Source of the DNA: Ochotona curzoniae
Taxonomy: Eukaryota; Chordata; Mammalia; Lagomorpha; Ochotonidae
Assembly (NCBI RefSeq): GCF_017591425.1
Contig: NW_024464918.1
Span: 10,166,001-10,230,000, forward strand
Length of the DNA: 64,000 nucleotides
Direction: 5' to 3'
Position numbers and translations under genes: made by a program. The notes below the pieces were generated by a model, which worked only from the letters and a program-made list of their open reading frames with translations, was not told the origin of the DNA and searched no databases. Positions 22,356 through 34,322 of the stretch are shown here, piece after piece. Position 1 is the stretch's first letter; each line of letters starts with the position of its first letter.

Positions 22356-23919
22356 CTACCCAGTTCACATTTCAAATAACCTGGTCTCCAAGCACATTGT
22401 TGTGACTTGCAAACAATGTGCTCAATCCACATATGATGTCTTAGGCTTTAATGGCTTAAACTTTACCATGAAAAAAAGCACCCCAAATATTTTGAAGAAA
22501 AGTAATTGATGAGTCAAATGAATAAAGGCCAACTTGTTTAAATACTCTGTTTCTTTTTTTGGCCCATTTCCTAAACTGGTCATGAAATCCCAACCTATTT
22601 TTTCTTCCTACAGAATCTCCCCATAGTAGTTTTGAAAGATAAGTGAAAGGTTTGTAAATACATTTCTTATTTAAAATATATTCCAAGAATAGCCTTACTA
22701 AAGCTTATTACTTACATTATGGAGTACTAAGTACTTAGCTCCAAATATTCTTGGTGCATGGCCATCTGGTTTAATAACTCCTGTAAGGTTCAGAGAACAC
22801 CCCAGGGCTCCACCACTCACTGAGAGCCCTGTGAGGACACCGCTCCATCAGCAGACACAGAAGCACAAAACACAGTGGCTCCACTGCTCATTGACCATGA
22901 AAGCCACATTCTCCCTTTTGGAGATTAGGAAAACAAATTGTTAAAACATGGGGACTATCAATCAATATTTTGGGAAGAAATTCAGAGTCTGGATATTTTG
23001 AACGTGTGTTTTCCTAACTATATTCTGAGTAAGTTTCTAGGACAAAGGAAAGATGTGCTAGTGGGAATAAGTGCTTGCTAATCATTTTCCAGAAGATAAT
23101 TATTAGATGTGAAGAAGCTCCTCTATTTTAGTGGTTTCAGTTAAGAAAGGTATCAATTATTATTTGCATAAAAGAACAATTCTTTTGAAGAAGTTCGTCC
23201 CAAAATGCACTGTCTGAGATATCTGAAAAAAAAAATCTCTTTCTGAATTTTCTATGGCTTTGCTTGGAGCTAGGAAAGTATCAAGTTTATATATTTTTAT
23301 ACATGTAATGCATTATATTTTATATATGCATGTATGCACATTTTGTAGAACTCTGCAGAAAAAAAGTATTTTGCATTTGTTTTATTCTTGACCTCCATGA
23401 TTAATAATCTATAGATAAGCCCATAATATATTCAGCACAATATTTTTCATTACATTATCCTATTATTGAAAGTTTGTTACTTTAATTTTGTTTCTTCCGA
23501 AGGCAAAATCAATACACAAATGCAAAATGGCAGTCAGCCCCTCTCTGAGGTCTTTTATAAAGACTTTACATTTTGCTTCAAGTACATGGCTGAGTGCCCT
23601 CTGTCCTTGGTACACGTAATACACTAAAAGCCATGAATTAAATCCTTTAACCATCAGCGCTTAAAGAAAACAGCTCATTCTCTCAATAGGTTATCATGCC
23701 TAACTTTAAGAATGACTTGTGTAAGATCTAACTTAGAGAAGTACATCTCCAGTAGAATGTAAATCAGATAACTCTCTTGTCACAAAAGTCCTAGATTTCA
23801 TTTCATATTGAACTTACATATATAACTAGGAACAAAGAAATTCTAATTTTTAAGCAATTTATAAATGTGTGATTCCTCCAATGAATTAAGACCAAAATTA
23901 AATGCATCTAACTATTTAT
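22356..23919. other. unique sequence
   Basis: 1.6 kb. A GC-richer patch near 22790-22920 lacks a meaningful frame. No recognised repeat. Confidence 0.55.
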
Positions 23920-23951
23920 ACTTGATCTTAGCCAAAAGTCCAAGAAGTGAT
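23920..23951 (-). pseudogene. U2 snRNA 5' fragment (retropseudogene)
   Basis: On the minus strand the 32 bases match the 5' end of U2 small nuclear RNA (the part that begins AUCGCUUCUCGGCCUUUUGG) with three substitutions visible. It includes the GGCTAAGATCAAG segment. Homology fades after this and the Sm site and 3' stem-loops are absent, so it cannot work in splicing. A 3'-truncated retrocopy is the simplest reading. The fragment is short, so chance cannot be excluded entirely. Confidence 0.7.
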
Positions 23952-24140
23952 CATCTAGAGCATTTACATCATAAAATAATCAAATAATCAAATTTCTTAA
24001 TACATGATTTTTCAACATTAGCCTTTATTACAATTCTAAATAAACATCTAACATTTCCTGTCATAGAGACCAAATTTTTAAAAGTTTGTACAGGTATCTT
24101 ACATAAGCTCTGTTTCTATTATACTATAAATTTATTCTAG

Positions 24141-24478
24141 GGGATCTGGTGTGGTGGCCTAGTGGTTAAAGTCCTCGCCTTGCACGCCCCAGGATCCCAT
24201 ATGGGTGCTGGTTCTAATCCTGGCAGCCCCACTTTCCATCCAGCTTCCTGCCTGTGACCTGGGAAAGCAGTCAAGGACAGCCTAATGCCTTGGGACCCTG
24301 CACCCACGTGGGAGAACCCAAGGAGGCTCCTGGTTTCCTGGCTTTGGATCTGCACAGCTCTAGCCATTATAGTCACTCAGGGAGTGAATCAGTGGAAATA
24401 AGATCTTCCTCTCTGTCTCTCCTCCTGTAGATATATCCTGTTCCAATAACAATAAATAAATCTTTTTTTTAAAAAAAA
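24141..24478 (+). mobile_element. CSINE, full length
   Basis: Head GGTGTGGTGGCCTAGTGGTT, B-box region GGTTCTAATCC intact, TGCACCCACGTGGGAGAACC, tail CAATAAATAAATC and poly(T/A). The target duplication is not clear. Confidence 0.95.
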
Positions 24479-24897
24479 TGAGTTTTATGAATTGTTAGGT
24501 TACTATTCTGGGTAAAAACTACTAAAGAGCTATTTTTCTAAACAATATTTTTCATACCCTTGTACATACATTTTTCTCATGTTGCTATTTCCAATCGATT
24601 AGGTAAAATTAAAGCACCCTATTTGTAATTGTTCTGTTGCGGGTTTAGGAACATAAACAGATGCAATAAAATCAGCTAAGCCGTGCGTGAAATGCTCACT
24701 TTCCAGTAGGTTATCATTGATAAATGTGTTAGTTTTTAATTTATTAACAGAGGCCCACTGCTTTGTCTTCAGTGAGCTCTTGTAAATAATAAACTTTAAC
24801 AAAGAAAAAAAGCTTGAAATATTTACTTCATATTTCTTTTCATATGAAACTTAATCACATAAACTAACACGACTCCTAATCTCATAAAAAATAAACA
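24479..24897. other. unique sequence
   Basis: AT-rich. A 67-codon antisense frame (24599-24802) shows nothing recognisable. Confidence 0.5.
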
Positions 24898-25148
24898 AGG
24901 TAGAGAGGAGTATTTGGCCTAGGGGTGGAGACGCTGGTTAGAATTTCTATATTTCTCATATTCCTCACCAGAGCATCTGGGAACAATTCTTGACTCTTGA
25001 TTCCAGCTTCTAGCTGATAAAAATGTTGGAAGCAATTTTTAAAGTTAGAAATGGCATAGGCCATCGCCAAGAATTTGTGGGAAGGTCAATCAGTGGAAAG
25101 AAGCTCTCTCTTAACTCTCACCCCTTCCTCCCTCTCACTGAGTTACAA
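24898..25148 (+). mobile_element. probable very old CSINE
   Basis: GGGGTGGAGACGCTGGTTAG, CTTGATTCCAGCTTCTAGCT, GTTGGAAGCAATTTTTAAAG and GGTCAATCAGTGGAAAGAAG follow the order of the oldest CSINE subfamily, ending in a CCCTTCCTCCCTCTCACTGA pyrimidine tract. Confidence 0.45.
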
Positions 25149-25153
25149 ACAGG

Positions 25154-25196
25154 TACATATATGCATATACACACACATACATACACATATATATGT
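25154..25196. repeat. compound (TA/CA) microsatellite
   Basis: Alternating TATATGCATATACACACACA followed by TACATACACATATATATG. Confidence 0.88.
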
Positions 25197-25221
25197 AACG
25201 TGTTTGTCAAAACCTACCTGC

Positions 25222-25551
25222 GGGGGCCAGTGTGATGGTTCAGCAGCTAAATCCTCACCTGGCACACACCAGCATCCCATTTGGGTGCAGGCTCATGTCC
25301 CGGCTGCTCCACTTCCCATACAGCTCCCTGCTTGTGTCCTGGGAAAACAGTCAAGGATGGTTCAAAGCCTTGAGAGCCTGCACCCACATTAGAGACCTGG
25401 AAGAAGCTCCTGGCTGTTGAACTCAGACTGACTTAGCTCCTGCTGGTGTAGTCACCTGAGGAGTGAACCAACAGTTAGAGATTTTTCTCTCTGTCTCTCC
25501 TCTCTGTAAACCAACTTTGCAAATAAAATTAAATGTTAAAAAAAAAAAAAA
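25222..25551 (+). mobile_element. CSINE, full length
   Basis: GGGGGCCAGTGTGATGGTTC head, CACACACCAGCATCCCATTT, CTCCCTGCTTGTGTCCTGGG, poly(A) at 25537-25551. Imperfect flanks AAAACCTAC and AACAACCTAG may be the target duplication. Plus-strand frames of 62-105 codons are read-throughs. Confidence 0.95.
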
Positions 25552-25680
25552 CAACCTAGTTGAGGCAAACATTCTCAGATGTTTCTTATTTATCAGAGTA
25601 AATAAAGTGTGACAATGCTCTCAGATATTGATATTAAATATTCTTTTATCAGTGAAAAAATGCTGTAAAATGAATGATAA

Positions 25681-25988
25681 TGTTCTCCCCAAAATCAAAT
25701 GACAAATCCAAACTCTCTAAGTCTATATTTGGAGACAGAGAGGGATTTAGTGAGAGGATTGTGTCACAAGAGGCAGCTCCCTTAACAAAATAAAATACAG
25801 TGGAGAGGCAATTTTCTATGTGATGGTGTTAAAAGGCATCATCCATGAACCAAAGGGTACTAATCAGATGCTGAAAATGCTGGGTCTTTGATTATCAATT
25901 TTCTGAACTCCAAAAATGTAACATATTTCTATTACTTAAAAGCTGCTCCTTCTGTGGTGTTTGTTACAACAGCTCAAATGAATTAACA
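25681..25988 (+). mobile_element. solo MaLR (ERVL-type) LTR, fossil
   Basis: Starts TGTTCTCCCCAAAATCAAAT and ends near AGCTCAAATGAATTAACA (TG...CA). In order it has TATATTTGGAGACAGA, AGGCATCATCCATGAACC, AATGCTGGGTCTTTGATTAT and TCTGTGGTGTTTGTTACAAC, matching landmarks of old MaLR LTRs such as CGCCATCTATGAACCAG and GTGGTATTTTGTTATAGCAG. About 308 bases, with no internal region. It is a non-coding relic. Confidence 0.82.
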
Positions 25989-26628
25989 ACTACTATGAAA
26001 GGCAATACCTTAATATGCATTTCCACCATTATGTATGATACATCTGGTGACATATCTGCAAATCGTGAACTGTACACTTTTGTCTTACTAAAAACCTCCT
26101 CAAGGTGACCCTCAGGTTTCACCTGGCTCTTCCTATTAGACTCTTGGCATTTTAGTCATGCTTAAGCAAACCCTCTTTAATTCAAATGTCAGGTTACTAT
26201 GAAAAAAAGTGAAAGAATTAGAGTCAAAGGGTTTTTCTGTTCATTTCTGTAAAAATTTTAATATGTGCTAAAAATGAAAAAGCATGTTATAACACATTTC
26301 CATCAACTTGAAAACTTGCATTGTGCTATTTCAATTTGAAGATACTCTTATATCTGCTCAGCTCCTTTAACTTGTCATTTCCATCACTATTCAGTTTTCC
26401 ACGGGTGTAAGAAAAGATAAGTGAATGGAAAGAAGTCAGGATAACTCCATTGTGAAAATCTGATTAAACAGAATAGAACCCTGAATACCAAGTAATTACT
26501 CTCCCATAGTATTTTCTATTGATACATTAATACTTGCACACTCCTTCAAGTATACCATGTACTATTTCAATTGATACATGGAGTATATCTGATTCAATAA
26601 GGCAAGATGCTTCTCCAACTCTTCACTT
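25989..26628. other. unique sequence
   Basis: No element or exon recognised. Confidence 0.55.
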
Positions 26629-26870
26629 TCTAAGATTTATTTATTTTGCAATCAGAGGTACAGAGACACAAAGACGTCATTCAACTGGATGGGGTTGGGC
26701 TGTGCTGAAGCCAGAACTCAAAATTCGTGAGTATCTTTAGTCTACCATGCACGTTACAGGGCACAGACATTTGGGCTCTTATCCCTTGATTTACCAGGCA
26801 CATTAACAGGGATCTGAGTTGGAAATGGAGCAGGCAAGGCATGAAGTAATGCCCACATCATGGATATTGT
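26629..26870 (-). mobile_element. old CSINE with internal losses
   Basis: Tail side TTCTAAGATTTATTTATTTT, GGGCTGTGCTGAAGCCAGAA, ACATTAACAGGGATCTGAGT and GGAAATGGAGCAGGCAAGGC. Shorter than full length and without a clear head. Confidence 0.72.
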
Positions 26871-27889
26871 TGGCTATTTTTTTGTGTTTCATCACTCTTT
26901 ATCCAACCATGTACAATTATAGAAACTGGTTTCACCAAGGATTTGCAAGTTTATTACCTGCACTTATTAATAAATTAGAGAGATTCTTTAGATTTTTAAA
27001 TTACTCAAGCTGGTTAAGTTCTATTTTCTGAAAAATGATTTTATACATCATCCATTGCAGTCATTAGAAGCAATTCTGTTATTCCATTGGGCAGCTTCTA
27101 GAATTCTTCCATCATCACAATCCCACAATAATCTTTGTAGTTTAGTTTGCATCCTTAAATATGAAGCAAAATAGAGTGCCAAAGTCATATGAGTTTCCAT
27201 TCACCTATTAATGCATATTCCAATTCTTTGTTTTAAACATGAATTGGAGAAAGCTTCTCAACTTTTATATTTGCAAAAGGTTTATCCTACCTTTCATTCA
27301 GCTGGTTCCCAAGGATCATACAATTCTAACTGCTGTGTGAATTATTCACCTTCTTGTGCTTCAATTATTCACCTTCCCATCCTATACTAGGTAATATTGC
27401 ATCTAAATCAAAGTCAATAGAAATCTCACATCTGCTTTTTTCTGCCTATTCTACACAATTTTTTTTAAAAAGTCCCTGCACATCCATTTTTTCCATATTA
27501 ACAGACTGCTTATTCTATTTTCCCCCATAAAAATCCCAACTTGCATGAATCTCATGCCTTATGTTGATATCACAGATATTATTGTGTGTAATTGCTAATT
27601 ATGTAATTTAACCTAATACTATTATGAAAGTAATCCAAAAATTTCAGTGAAAAATTCAACTAAAATCATGAACCCATATATAGTTTTGTAATAATACAGA
27701 TTTTTCATGTATTGTAAAAAATTTCAATAAAACAAATTCCAAGTTTATTTCCTTTTCAAGGGTCCTTTTATAAAGCAGTTAATTGCTCATTTATTACAGA
27801 ATCCATGTTAAAATTCTATCAGGGCTATGTTATATAATAACCACAGAAAATATATAATTTAATAAAAACACATCTATTTTTTCTTCACC
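26871..27889. other. unique AT-rich sequence
   Basis: AATTATTCACCTTC occurs twice 23 bases apart (27340 and 27363). Nothing else noted. Confidence 0.55.
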
Positions 27890-28690
27890 ATGATACAGAG
27901 AAATATTTTCTCCAAAGCCAAAATAAACTAATGGGACTACATCAAACTAAAAATGTTCTATATGGCAAAGAAAACAATCAACAAAGTGAAGATAATAACC
28001 AAGATTTACAAAGAGTTTCAGAAACTCAATGACAGCAAAACCAACCACCTTGTGAAGAAACAGGCAAAGCAAATGAACAGACATTTTTGGAAAGAACAAA
28101 ATTCAAATGGATTATTGACATAGGAAAAAGTGCTCAGGCTCCCTAGCCATCAGGGAGGCACAAATGAAATCCACTTTGATGTTTCACATAACTCCAATGA
28201 GATCGCCTTACGTTCAGAACTCTACTCACAACATCTGCTGGTATGAATGTGGGAAGAAAGTACCCTCTTTCCTGTTGGAAGGAGTGTAGGAAAGTACCAC
28301 TACGGAAGCAAATATGGGGAGTGCTGAGAGAACTCCAAATAAAGTGGCCATATGACACAGCTATCCCACTTCTGAGAATATATCCAAAGGAAATGAAACG
28401 TGTATATGAGAAAGGGATATATAGCTATACTTATAGCAGTACAAGACATGGAAACAACCCAGATGCCAGTCACAAGAAGAGTGGCTAAAGAACCTGGTGG
28501 TACCTCAATGGAATACTACTCAGCCATTAAAAAGAATGAAATTCTACAATTTGCAACCAAACAATTCCAACTAGAGATCATTGTGCTCAGTGAAAATAAG
28601 TCAACCCCAAAAGGACAAACACCATATGTTATTTCTGACATAAGGCAACCTTCAGGCAGAATGTAAGATCAATAGCCTTATCAACAGTTT
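27890..28690 (+). mobile_element. L1 fragment, end of ORF2 and 3' UTR start
   Basis: GGGACTACATCAAACTAAAA, AGAAACAGGCAAAGCAAATG and CAGGGAGGCACAAATGAAAT lead to GGAATACTACTCAGCCATTA and GACAAACACCATATGTTATT, the standard order at the 3' end of mammalian L1 ORF2 and the adjoining UTR. No long frame survives, so the reverse transcriptase region is absent and the rest is broken. Orientation is sense. The 5' and 3' ends are approximate. Confidence 0.9.
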
Positions 28691-28715
28691 CTACTGCATC
28701 CCATGAATTTTAACA

Positions 28716-28863
28716 CTGAGATATTGCGCCAGGCCCAAGATTTATTTGTCTTTATTGGAAAGACATATTAGAAAGAGATACAGAGAGAAAGATCTTCTGT
28801 CCACTGGTTCACTCCTCAAGTGGCTGCAACGGCTGGAGCTGAGCTGACTCAAAGCCAGTAGCC
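28716..28863 (-). mobile_element. CSINE fragments in tandem
   Basis: 28721-28734 (TGCGCCAGGCCC) looks like the last bases of an antisense CSINE head. It is followed without a gap by the antisense tail CAAGATTTATTTG of another copy, which continues through CTGGTTCACTCCTCAAGTGG to GGAGCTGAGCTGACTC and then stops. Only the 3' third of the second copy is present. Confidence 0.75.
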
Positions 28864-31800
28864 TAAGCTAAGTAAATAAAATCAGAGGCAAGAAAACTGC
28901 AAACTAGAATGTAACAGAGCAGTTTAGGAGGCCCAATAGTCTCTTCTCCCTCAAGACCAGCATTGCAGAACAGGACATACACACTGACCTTCCCATTGGC
29001 ATCTAGTGGTAATAACAGAATATCAGATATTTTGTCTATTTCCTTTACCATTTTCAAGCCATTTTCCAAAAGCTTAGTTGACAGGTTCAACAGCATGCAT
29101 AGGAGTTCCCTGTGGCTCTGTCACGTGGACATAAAAGCCATCACACCGAAAGTTACAGACTAAATACTCTGTACGTGTTACCTTTTGCATATACATTAGT
29201 GAACAAAATGGATTCGCTAAAAAAAAAATATGCTCATTTGATACAACAACTATGTTTTTGGTGTCAGAAATAGTATTAAATTGCTACCTGACCGCAACTT
29301 GCACGCTCTTTAGTAACAGCTAAGTGTTCCACCAACATTCCAATTTGAGCCGTCCTTTAATTTTCACTCTTCTGAGACCACAAGAAGGGGTAAGAGTAGG
29401 CCAGTTGTGTTGTTTAGCTGAAACGGTTGTCTGTTAAATTGAGCTCTTCTGCATTGCTCTGTGGCCCCTTTCCTAACGATCTGACTACAGAAGGCTTGCT
29501 AAGGGGATCTTTGACATTTGGTCAGCACCCATTGGCACAAAGATCCACACAAAACAAAACAAAACATCAGCGTATGTGACAGCACAGGCTGATGAGACCT
29601 TGACATCACTGAGAAGTGCATCTTCTCAACACCTTTTTCTCATGTTTATTGGTTGGGTTTTGAGGAAATAATAAGGAAACATTCATTTGTTACTAATGAT
29701 AACCTAACGATTTCTTTCTCAGTATTTCTGAGGCCCATTGATGGATCATTTTATCCATGTTTCAGCTCTTGCAATCTGATAAAATAATTAATGGCAATAA
29801 TTGATCTCTACAGTCTCTTGGAATTAATTTGCAAATGAAATTAAAATAGAAATTAAAAATGAAAATAGAAAATAAAAGAGAAAAATTATTTTTTGTTCTT
29901 ATCTTACTGCATTTTCTTTTATGTTTTGTTCTATACAACATGAAGTCTTTGTCCTGTTGATTTTAAGGGCCCTCACACAGTATTCTGTAACAAAACTCAA
30001 TTATAGCTTGTTACCTTTCCTCAGCATCCTAATATGTGGCATTCTCCTCAACAATAAAAAAAAAATATTTTAAAAAGCGTTCAATAAGACCTTGATATTA
30101 AATTCTAATCAAGGTATGGAAAATCACTTTAAGACATATTAAAATATGGTTCATTACTTCAAGCAATGAAATATTTTCAGATTTTAATTCTAGCATGCTT
30201 TTCCTCCAGAAATATTTAACAGTAAGAAATTTGATCAACAAGAGCAGGTAGCAGCAAGTGAGATGATGGTAAATCATTTAATCATTCTGTACTCTCATGT
30301 ATACAAACTGCGTATCTTCATGCAAAATGCTTATTTGCATGCCTTGAGTCAACATTTACTTTCCAGGCTTAAAAAGAAAACTTTATTCATGGTTCTTCAT
30401 GTCCCATCTTAAGTTTTTCAATTCAACTCAATCCAGAATTCAACTGGGGTCTTCATGACCCTACAATTGTGATAGAAATTATTCAAACATACACATTTAA
30501 TGTCTGAGAATTTCACAAGACTTCTGCTAGTCTCTGAAGGGAAGGCATGGTTCAGTTCCTCTGTCTGCATTTGATAATATAATGTGCCACCATGTCACAA
30601 TTAGCACACATTCTAGTCTCCATGCTTGATTGAACAAGAGGATTTATTATACCAAGGGTTTCATAAATTGGCTTATTGAGTCAGATGACATATTTGACAG
30701 ACTTGTAGAGCAAAAATTATTACTCTTTTTTTCTTTCTCTCTAAGTTATTATATCTATAAAGTTCCTGTTATGTCTTAGTTTCTAACCTTCATTACATTT
30801 TACAGACACATGCAAAAATAACAAAATCATTATCACCTAGAGAGTACATCACTCTGTACAAATAAATTAACTGGCTTTCAAAAACAACAAGAAATGTTTT
30901 ATAAAATTCTTACAACTACAGCTTCCACTTCTTTAAAAAAGAGGTAAGTTCCCAAAAACATTTTTAAAATCATTTACTCTTACAAGGATTGTACCTGAGA
31001 CTTCCATGAAATTTTATCTTAGGTGCAAAAATTAGACTTATTAAAACCACACTATAAATCATTTTCAGAGCATTAGTCTAGGAAAGAACATGGTGGAAAA
31101 TCAATAGTGCATAGAGCTTCATGTCTTTTCATGGACTGATTTACATGTCATTTGTTTGCAATTATTTTTTAAACACAATTCACTATCTGTTAATGGAATG
31201 CAATTATCTCTGTTGCATACAGTTTGGATTTTCATGAAAATGGCTTAAAACAAAGCCCACATTCGCCGTTTTAATTGAGAGTACTCAAAGGTATTTTAAC
31301 ACAAATGAAATACAGTACTGTCTTTGACATCAGAACATTATGTGTTGAATTCATCTTAGATTTCCTTCTTAATATTTATCAGTGCAAGTTTGCAGAAAAC
31401 TTCCTGTTGCCCAAATAATGTTAATGACCTGAAGACTCTTGAATAGTTTCTGCACATTATTTGTCCATGATATCATACTATACAAGCACTGAGTATTTCT
31501 ACTCAAGCATTTTATGTGCTTTGTTAAAAATAAACAAATTTTTAAAATATTAAAGAATAATTTCAAACCAAGCATTCTATCCCCAAACAACCCAGACAAA
31601 CCATTAGCCCCAAGGACTAGAGGGTTAAAATACCCATTCAATGCTTCATTTCGTGTCTTTCACTTGGAAGCACTAATCAGACACAGTAATCCTACTTGTT
31701 ATCATCAACATTTCTGCCCTGGGGGAAAGGGGGCCTGGAGTCAGTGCTTAAAATTACAGGCCAGTGGCCCTCAACAGGAAATTTCACTTTTAGGTGATTG

Positions 31801-32268
31801 AACTTGCTTCTGTCCAAAGTCTCCTGGAGAAGAAACTGCATCTCCCTGCCCATCCGCCCTTAGCTCTGCACTGGCCACACAAGTAAATGAAAAGTTAAGG
31901 ATCCAACAGACGTGTTTTTTTTTTTGTTTTACATTCATGGTCTGTTCTTTAGTCTCTCTCATGTTAAAATGAAAATGCCAGAGCATGCTTGTATGTCCTC
32001 ATTAAAGCATGGGAATTAGAGAAGAAATGACAGAATAATCACTGAAACCACTACAGGGAAAATGCCCAAATGAAGAAACAGTGGAGTTTTTCAGCAGCCT
32101 ATTCCGAAAAATGCAAAATTCAAGTTTTTTTCAGGGAGCCTGTACCAAAAGCATGCTTAGTCACAGGTAACATACTTTATTTTGATTTGATCTATGAAAA
32201 TAATTCTTCCTATGCCTGGATTTTCGATCTGTCTACCGTAGAATTCTTTCACAAACCTATGACAATAT
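28864..32268. other. long repeat-poor sequence
   Basis: 3.4 kb with no recognised transposon. It holds an antisense 77-codon frame (28863-29096) of protein-like composition, an (AAAAC)3 run near 29552 and scattered short frames below 100 codons. I cannot show conservation or function. Confidence 0.5.
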
Positions 32269-32269
32269 A

Positions 32270-32293
32270 AACACACACACACATACACACACA
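32270..32293. repeat. interrupted (CA)n microsatellite
   Basis: ACACACACACACATACACAC with one interruption. Confidence 0.93.
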
Positions 32294-32684
32294 AAAAATG
32301 AATAAATAAAATAAAGTAAAAACTTTGGCTGCTCAGCACATTACTGGGTGGCAAGTGGAGCCATATGTTTCTTGTACCATGTCAACACTTTAACATTCAC
32401 ACACAAATATTTGATATATTTTATAGCAGCTCCCTTTTTACGCAAACTCTTGTAACTTGGGTAGAACGCAAATCTTGAACTGTGTGATATAAACTCACAA
32501 CTAAGAGCCTCATCTTCCTTCATTTTCAAAGTTGCCAATTCCACCCCGATAAAGGTAGGAGGTAGAAAATGAACAATGCTTTTAGTTTTTGTTATGTTAA
32601 ATCTACAATCTTTACTGAAAGTAAATATAAACAATATTGGCAAAAAGTGAAAGAATAATTTCTTTATTCAAAAAGGTATTTGTG
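32294..32684. other. unique sequence
   Basis: A 100-codon antisense frame (32341-32643) has no recognisable motif. Confidence 0.5.
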
Positions 32685-32988
32685 GGCCTGGCTTGGTAGC
32701 CTAGTGCCTAAAGTATTCACCTTGCATGCTCCAGGATCCCAAATAGGCCCCGGTTTATATCCTGGCTGCTCCTCTTAACCTCCAGCTCTCGGCTTGTGAA
32801 CTGGAAAAAAAGCACAAGATGGCCCAAGGCCTTGGGACCCTGTACCCACATGGGAGACACAGAAGAAGCTCCTGGCTCCTAGTTCTGCGGTAAGAGCCAC
32901 TTGGGATTGAACTGGTAGATCAAAGATCTTTCTCTTTCCTCTCTGTAAATCTGACTTTCCAATCAAAGAAAAATAAATCTTTTAAAAA
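32685..32988 (+). mobile_element. CSINE, full length
   Basis: Head GGCCTGGCTTGGTAGCCTAG, CCAGGATCCCAAATAGGCC, TGGCCCAAGGCCTTGGGACC, tail AAAAATAAATCTTTTAAA. Flanked by ATTTGTG at 32678-32684 and 32989-32995. Confidence 0.95.
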
Positions 32989-32995
32989 ATTTGTG

Positions 32996-33719
32996 TGATT
33001 TTAAGATGCCCTTTATTTAATCTGTGATTTTGATATAAAAAAATGTTTCTCAGGAACCTTCTTCATACGAAATTTTAATAATGATTAAGAGGATGAAGAA
33101 TTTTACAACAAATACATTTTGCAATGCCCAGCTTTTGTTAAGGAACATAATAGGAAACTAAGAATCTACTATAATTTATTGTTTAAAGTTTGAATTTAAA
33201 GAGAATACACTAAGAAAAAATGTTCCTCCATTTCATTGTCTCAATAGGTGTCTCTTTATTTGGTAAAATTATGAACAAGAGGCACAGATAAAGATTCTGA
33301 GTCTTCGACATGTTTAGTAATTGATATTACGCTCTTCACTTCCATCTGTTACTCTTTTAAACAATGAAAAGCTGCCTTTCCTGAGAAACAGCAAAATATG
33401 CAAAATTGATCCAAGAAAAAATAAAAATTTTAAATATCTGAAGATAATCATAAATGTAGAAACCATGCAAGGAGGTTTTCACTTTGGTGTACAATGAATA
33501 ATTTGAATTTTCAATTTTAGTATGAAAGAACGAATGCGTAAGAGTACATTTTTTTATGATTTCTAAAAAAGAGAGAGAGGCTATAATACTATGAACATGT
33601 AATGTTGAAATGAAGATTTAGCAGTGATAGTTCAGAATACTTCCTGGGGGAGGGGGAGGGATGTGGGAGACAAGTAAAGACCTAGACAGACTACTCTGAA
33701 ATGTAGTTCAAACCTGTAT
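32996..33719. other. unique AT-rich sequence
   Basis: Contains a GGGGGAGGGGGAGGG purine patch near 33645. No element recognised. Confidence 0.5.
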
Positions 33720-33900
33720 CCAGGCATACTGTGTACAAGATGCTTTGGAGACTGGAAGGAGCTCAATTCCTTACACACGTGAAGTTCTCAAGATCTAAAA
33801 CAATGCACTTATTAGATAAACAAAGAATTCAACATAATTAATACACAAAGTGGCTTCTTGAAGAAGAAAGACCTGAACAATCCAAATTGATCGGTAAGAT
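33720..33900. repeat. possible ancient repeat remnant
   Basis: CCAGGCATACTGTGTACAAG, GGAAGGAGCTCAATTCCTTA and TGGCTTCTTGAAGAAGAAAG follow the order of a mammal-wide L2/L3-like stretch (GCACTGTGCTAGG ... GGAGCTCACAGTCT ... GGCTTCCTGAGGAGG). Highly diverged. Confidence 0.4.
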
Positions 33901-34175
33901 CGCATTCAGCAATTTGAGAGAAAAGAAAGAACACCTGTTAGTGGAGACAACAGCACAACATGAAATAATTCATGGTGTCTAATGCAAGCCAGAGATTAGC
34001 CAGAATAAATATTAATGGACAAAGCTTACTTTATCAAAAGAAGATTACGAGAGTACAGAGATTATAGAAAGAATTAGTAGAATGAGTAATTTAAATATTT
34101 TATACATAAGCTACAATTACATTATAAAACAGATTATGCTACTAACCTGTTATCCAATACACCAACCCCAGTAAA

Positions 34176-34322
34176 ACAGTATTATCCCTGCTTTAGTATG
34201 AGCAAATTGAATTCTGGAGTGTTTTACTACTATGACTGAGATGAGAATAGATGTGATACATGTAAATCAGGATTAGAATACAGGTTTATGAATCCAAAGC
34301 CCAAGCCTTTACTATATTGAAT
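34176..34322 (-). mobile_element. MIR, antisense
   Basis: AGTATTATCCCTGCTTTAGT, TGAGCAAATTGAATTCTGG, AATCAGGATTAGAATACAGG and CCAAAGCCCAAGCCTTTACT follow antisense MIR order (ATTATCCCCATTTTACAGAT ... CCAGGATTCGAACCCAGG). Confidence 0.7.
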
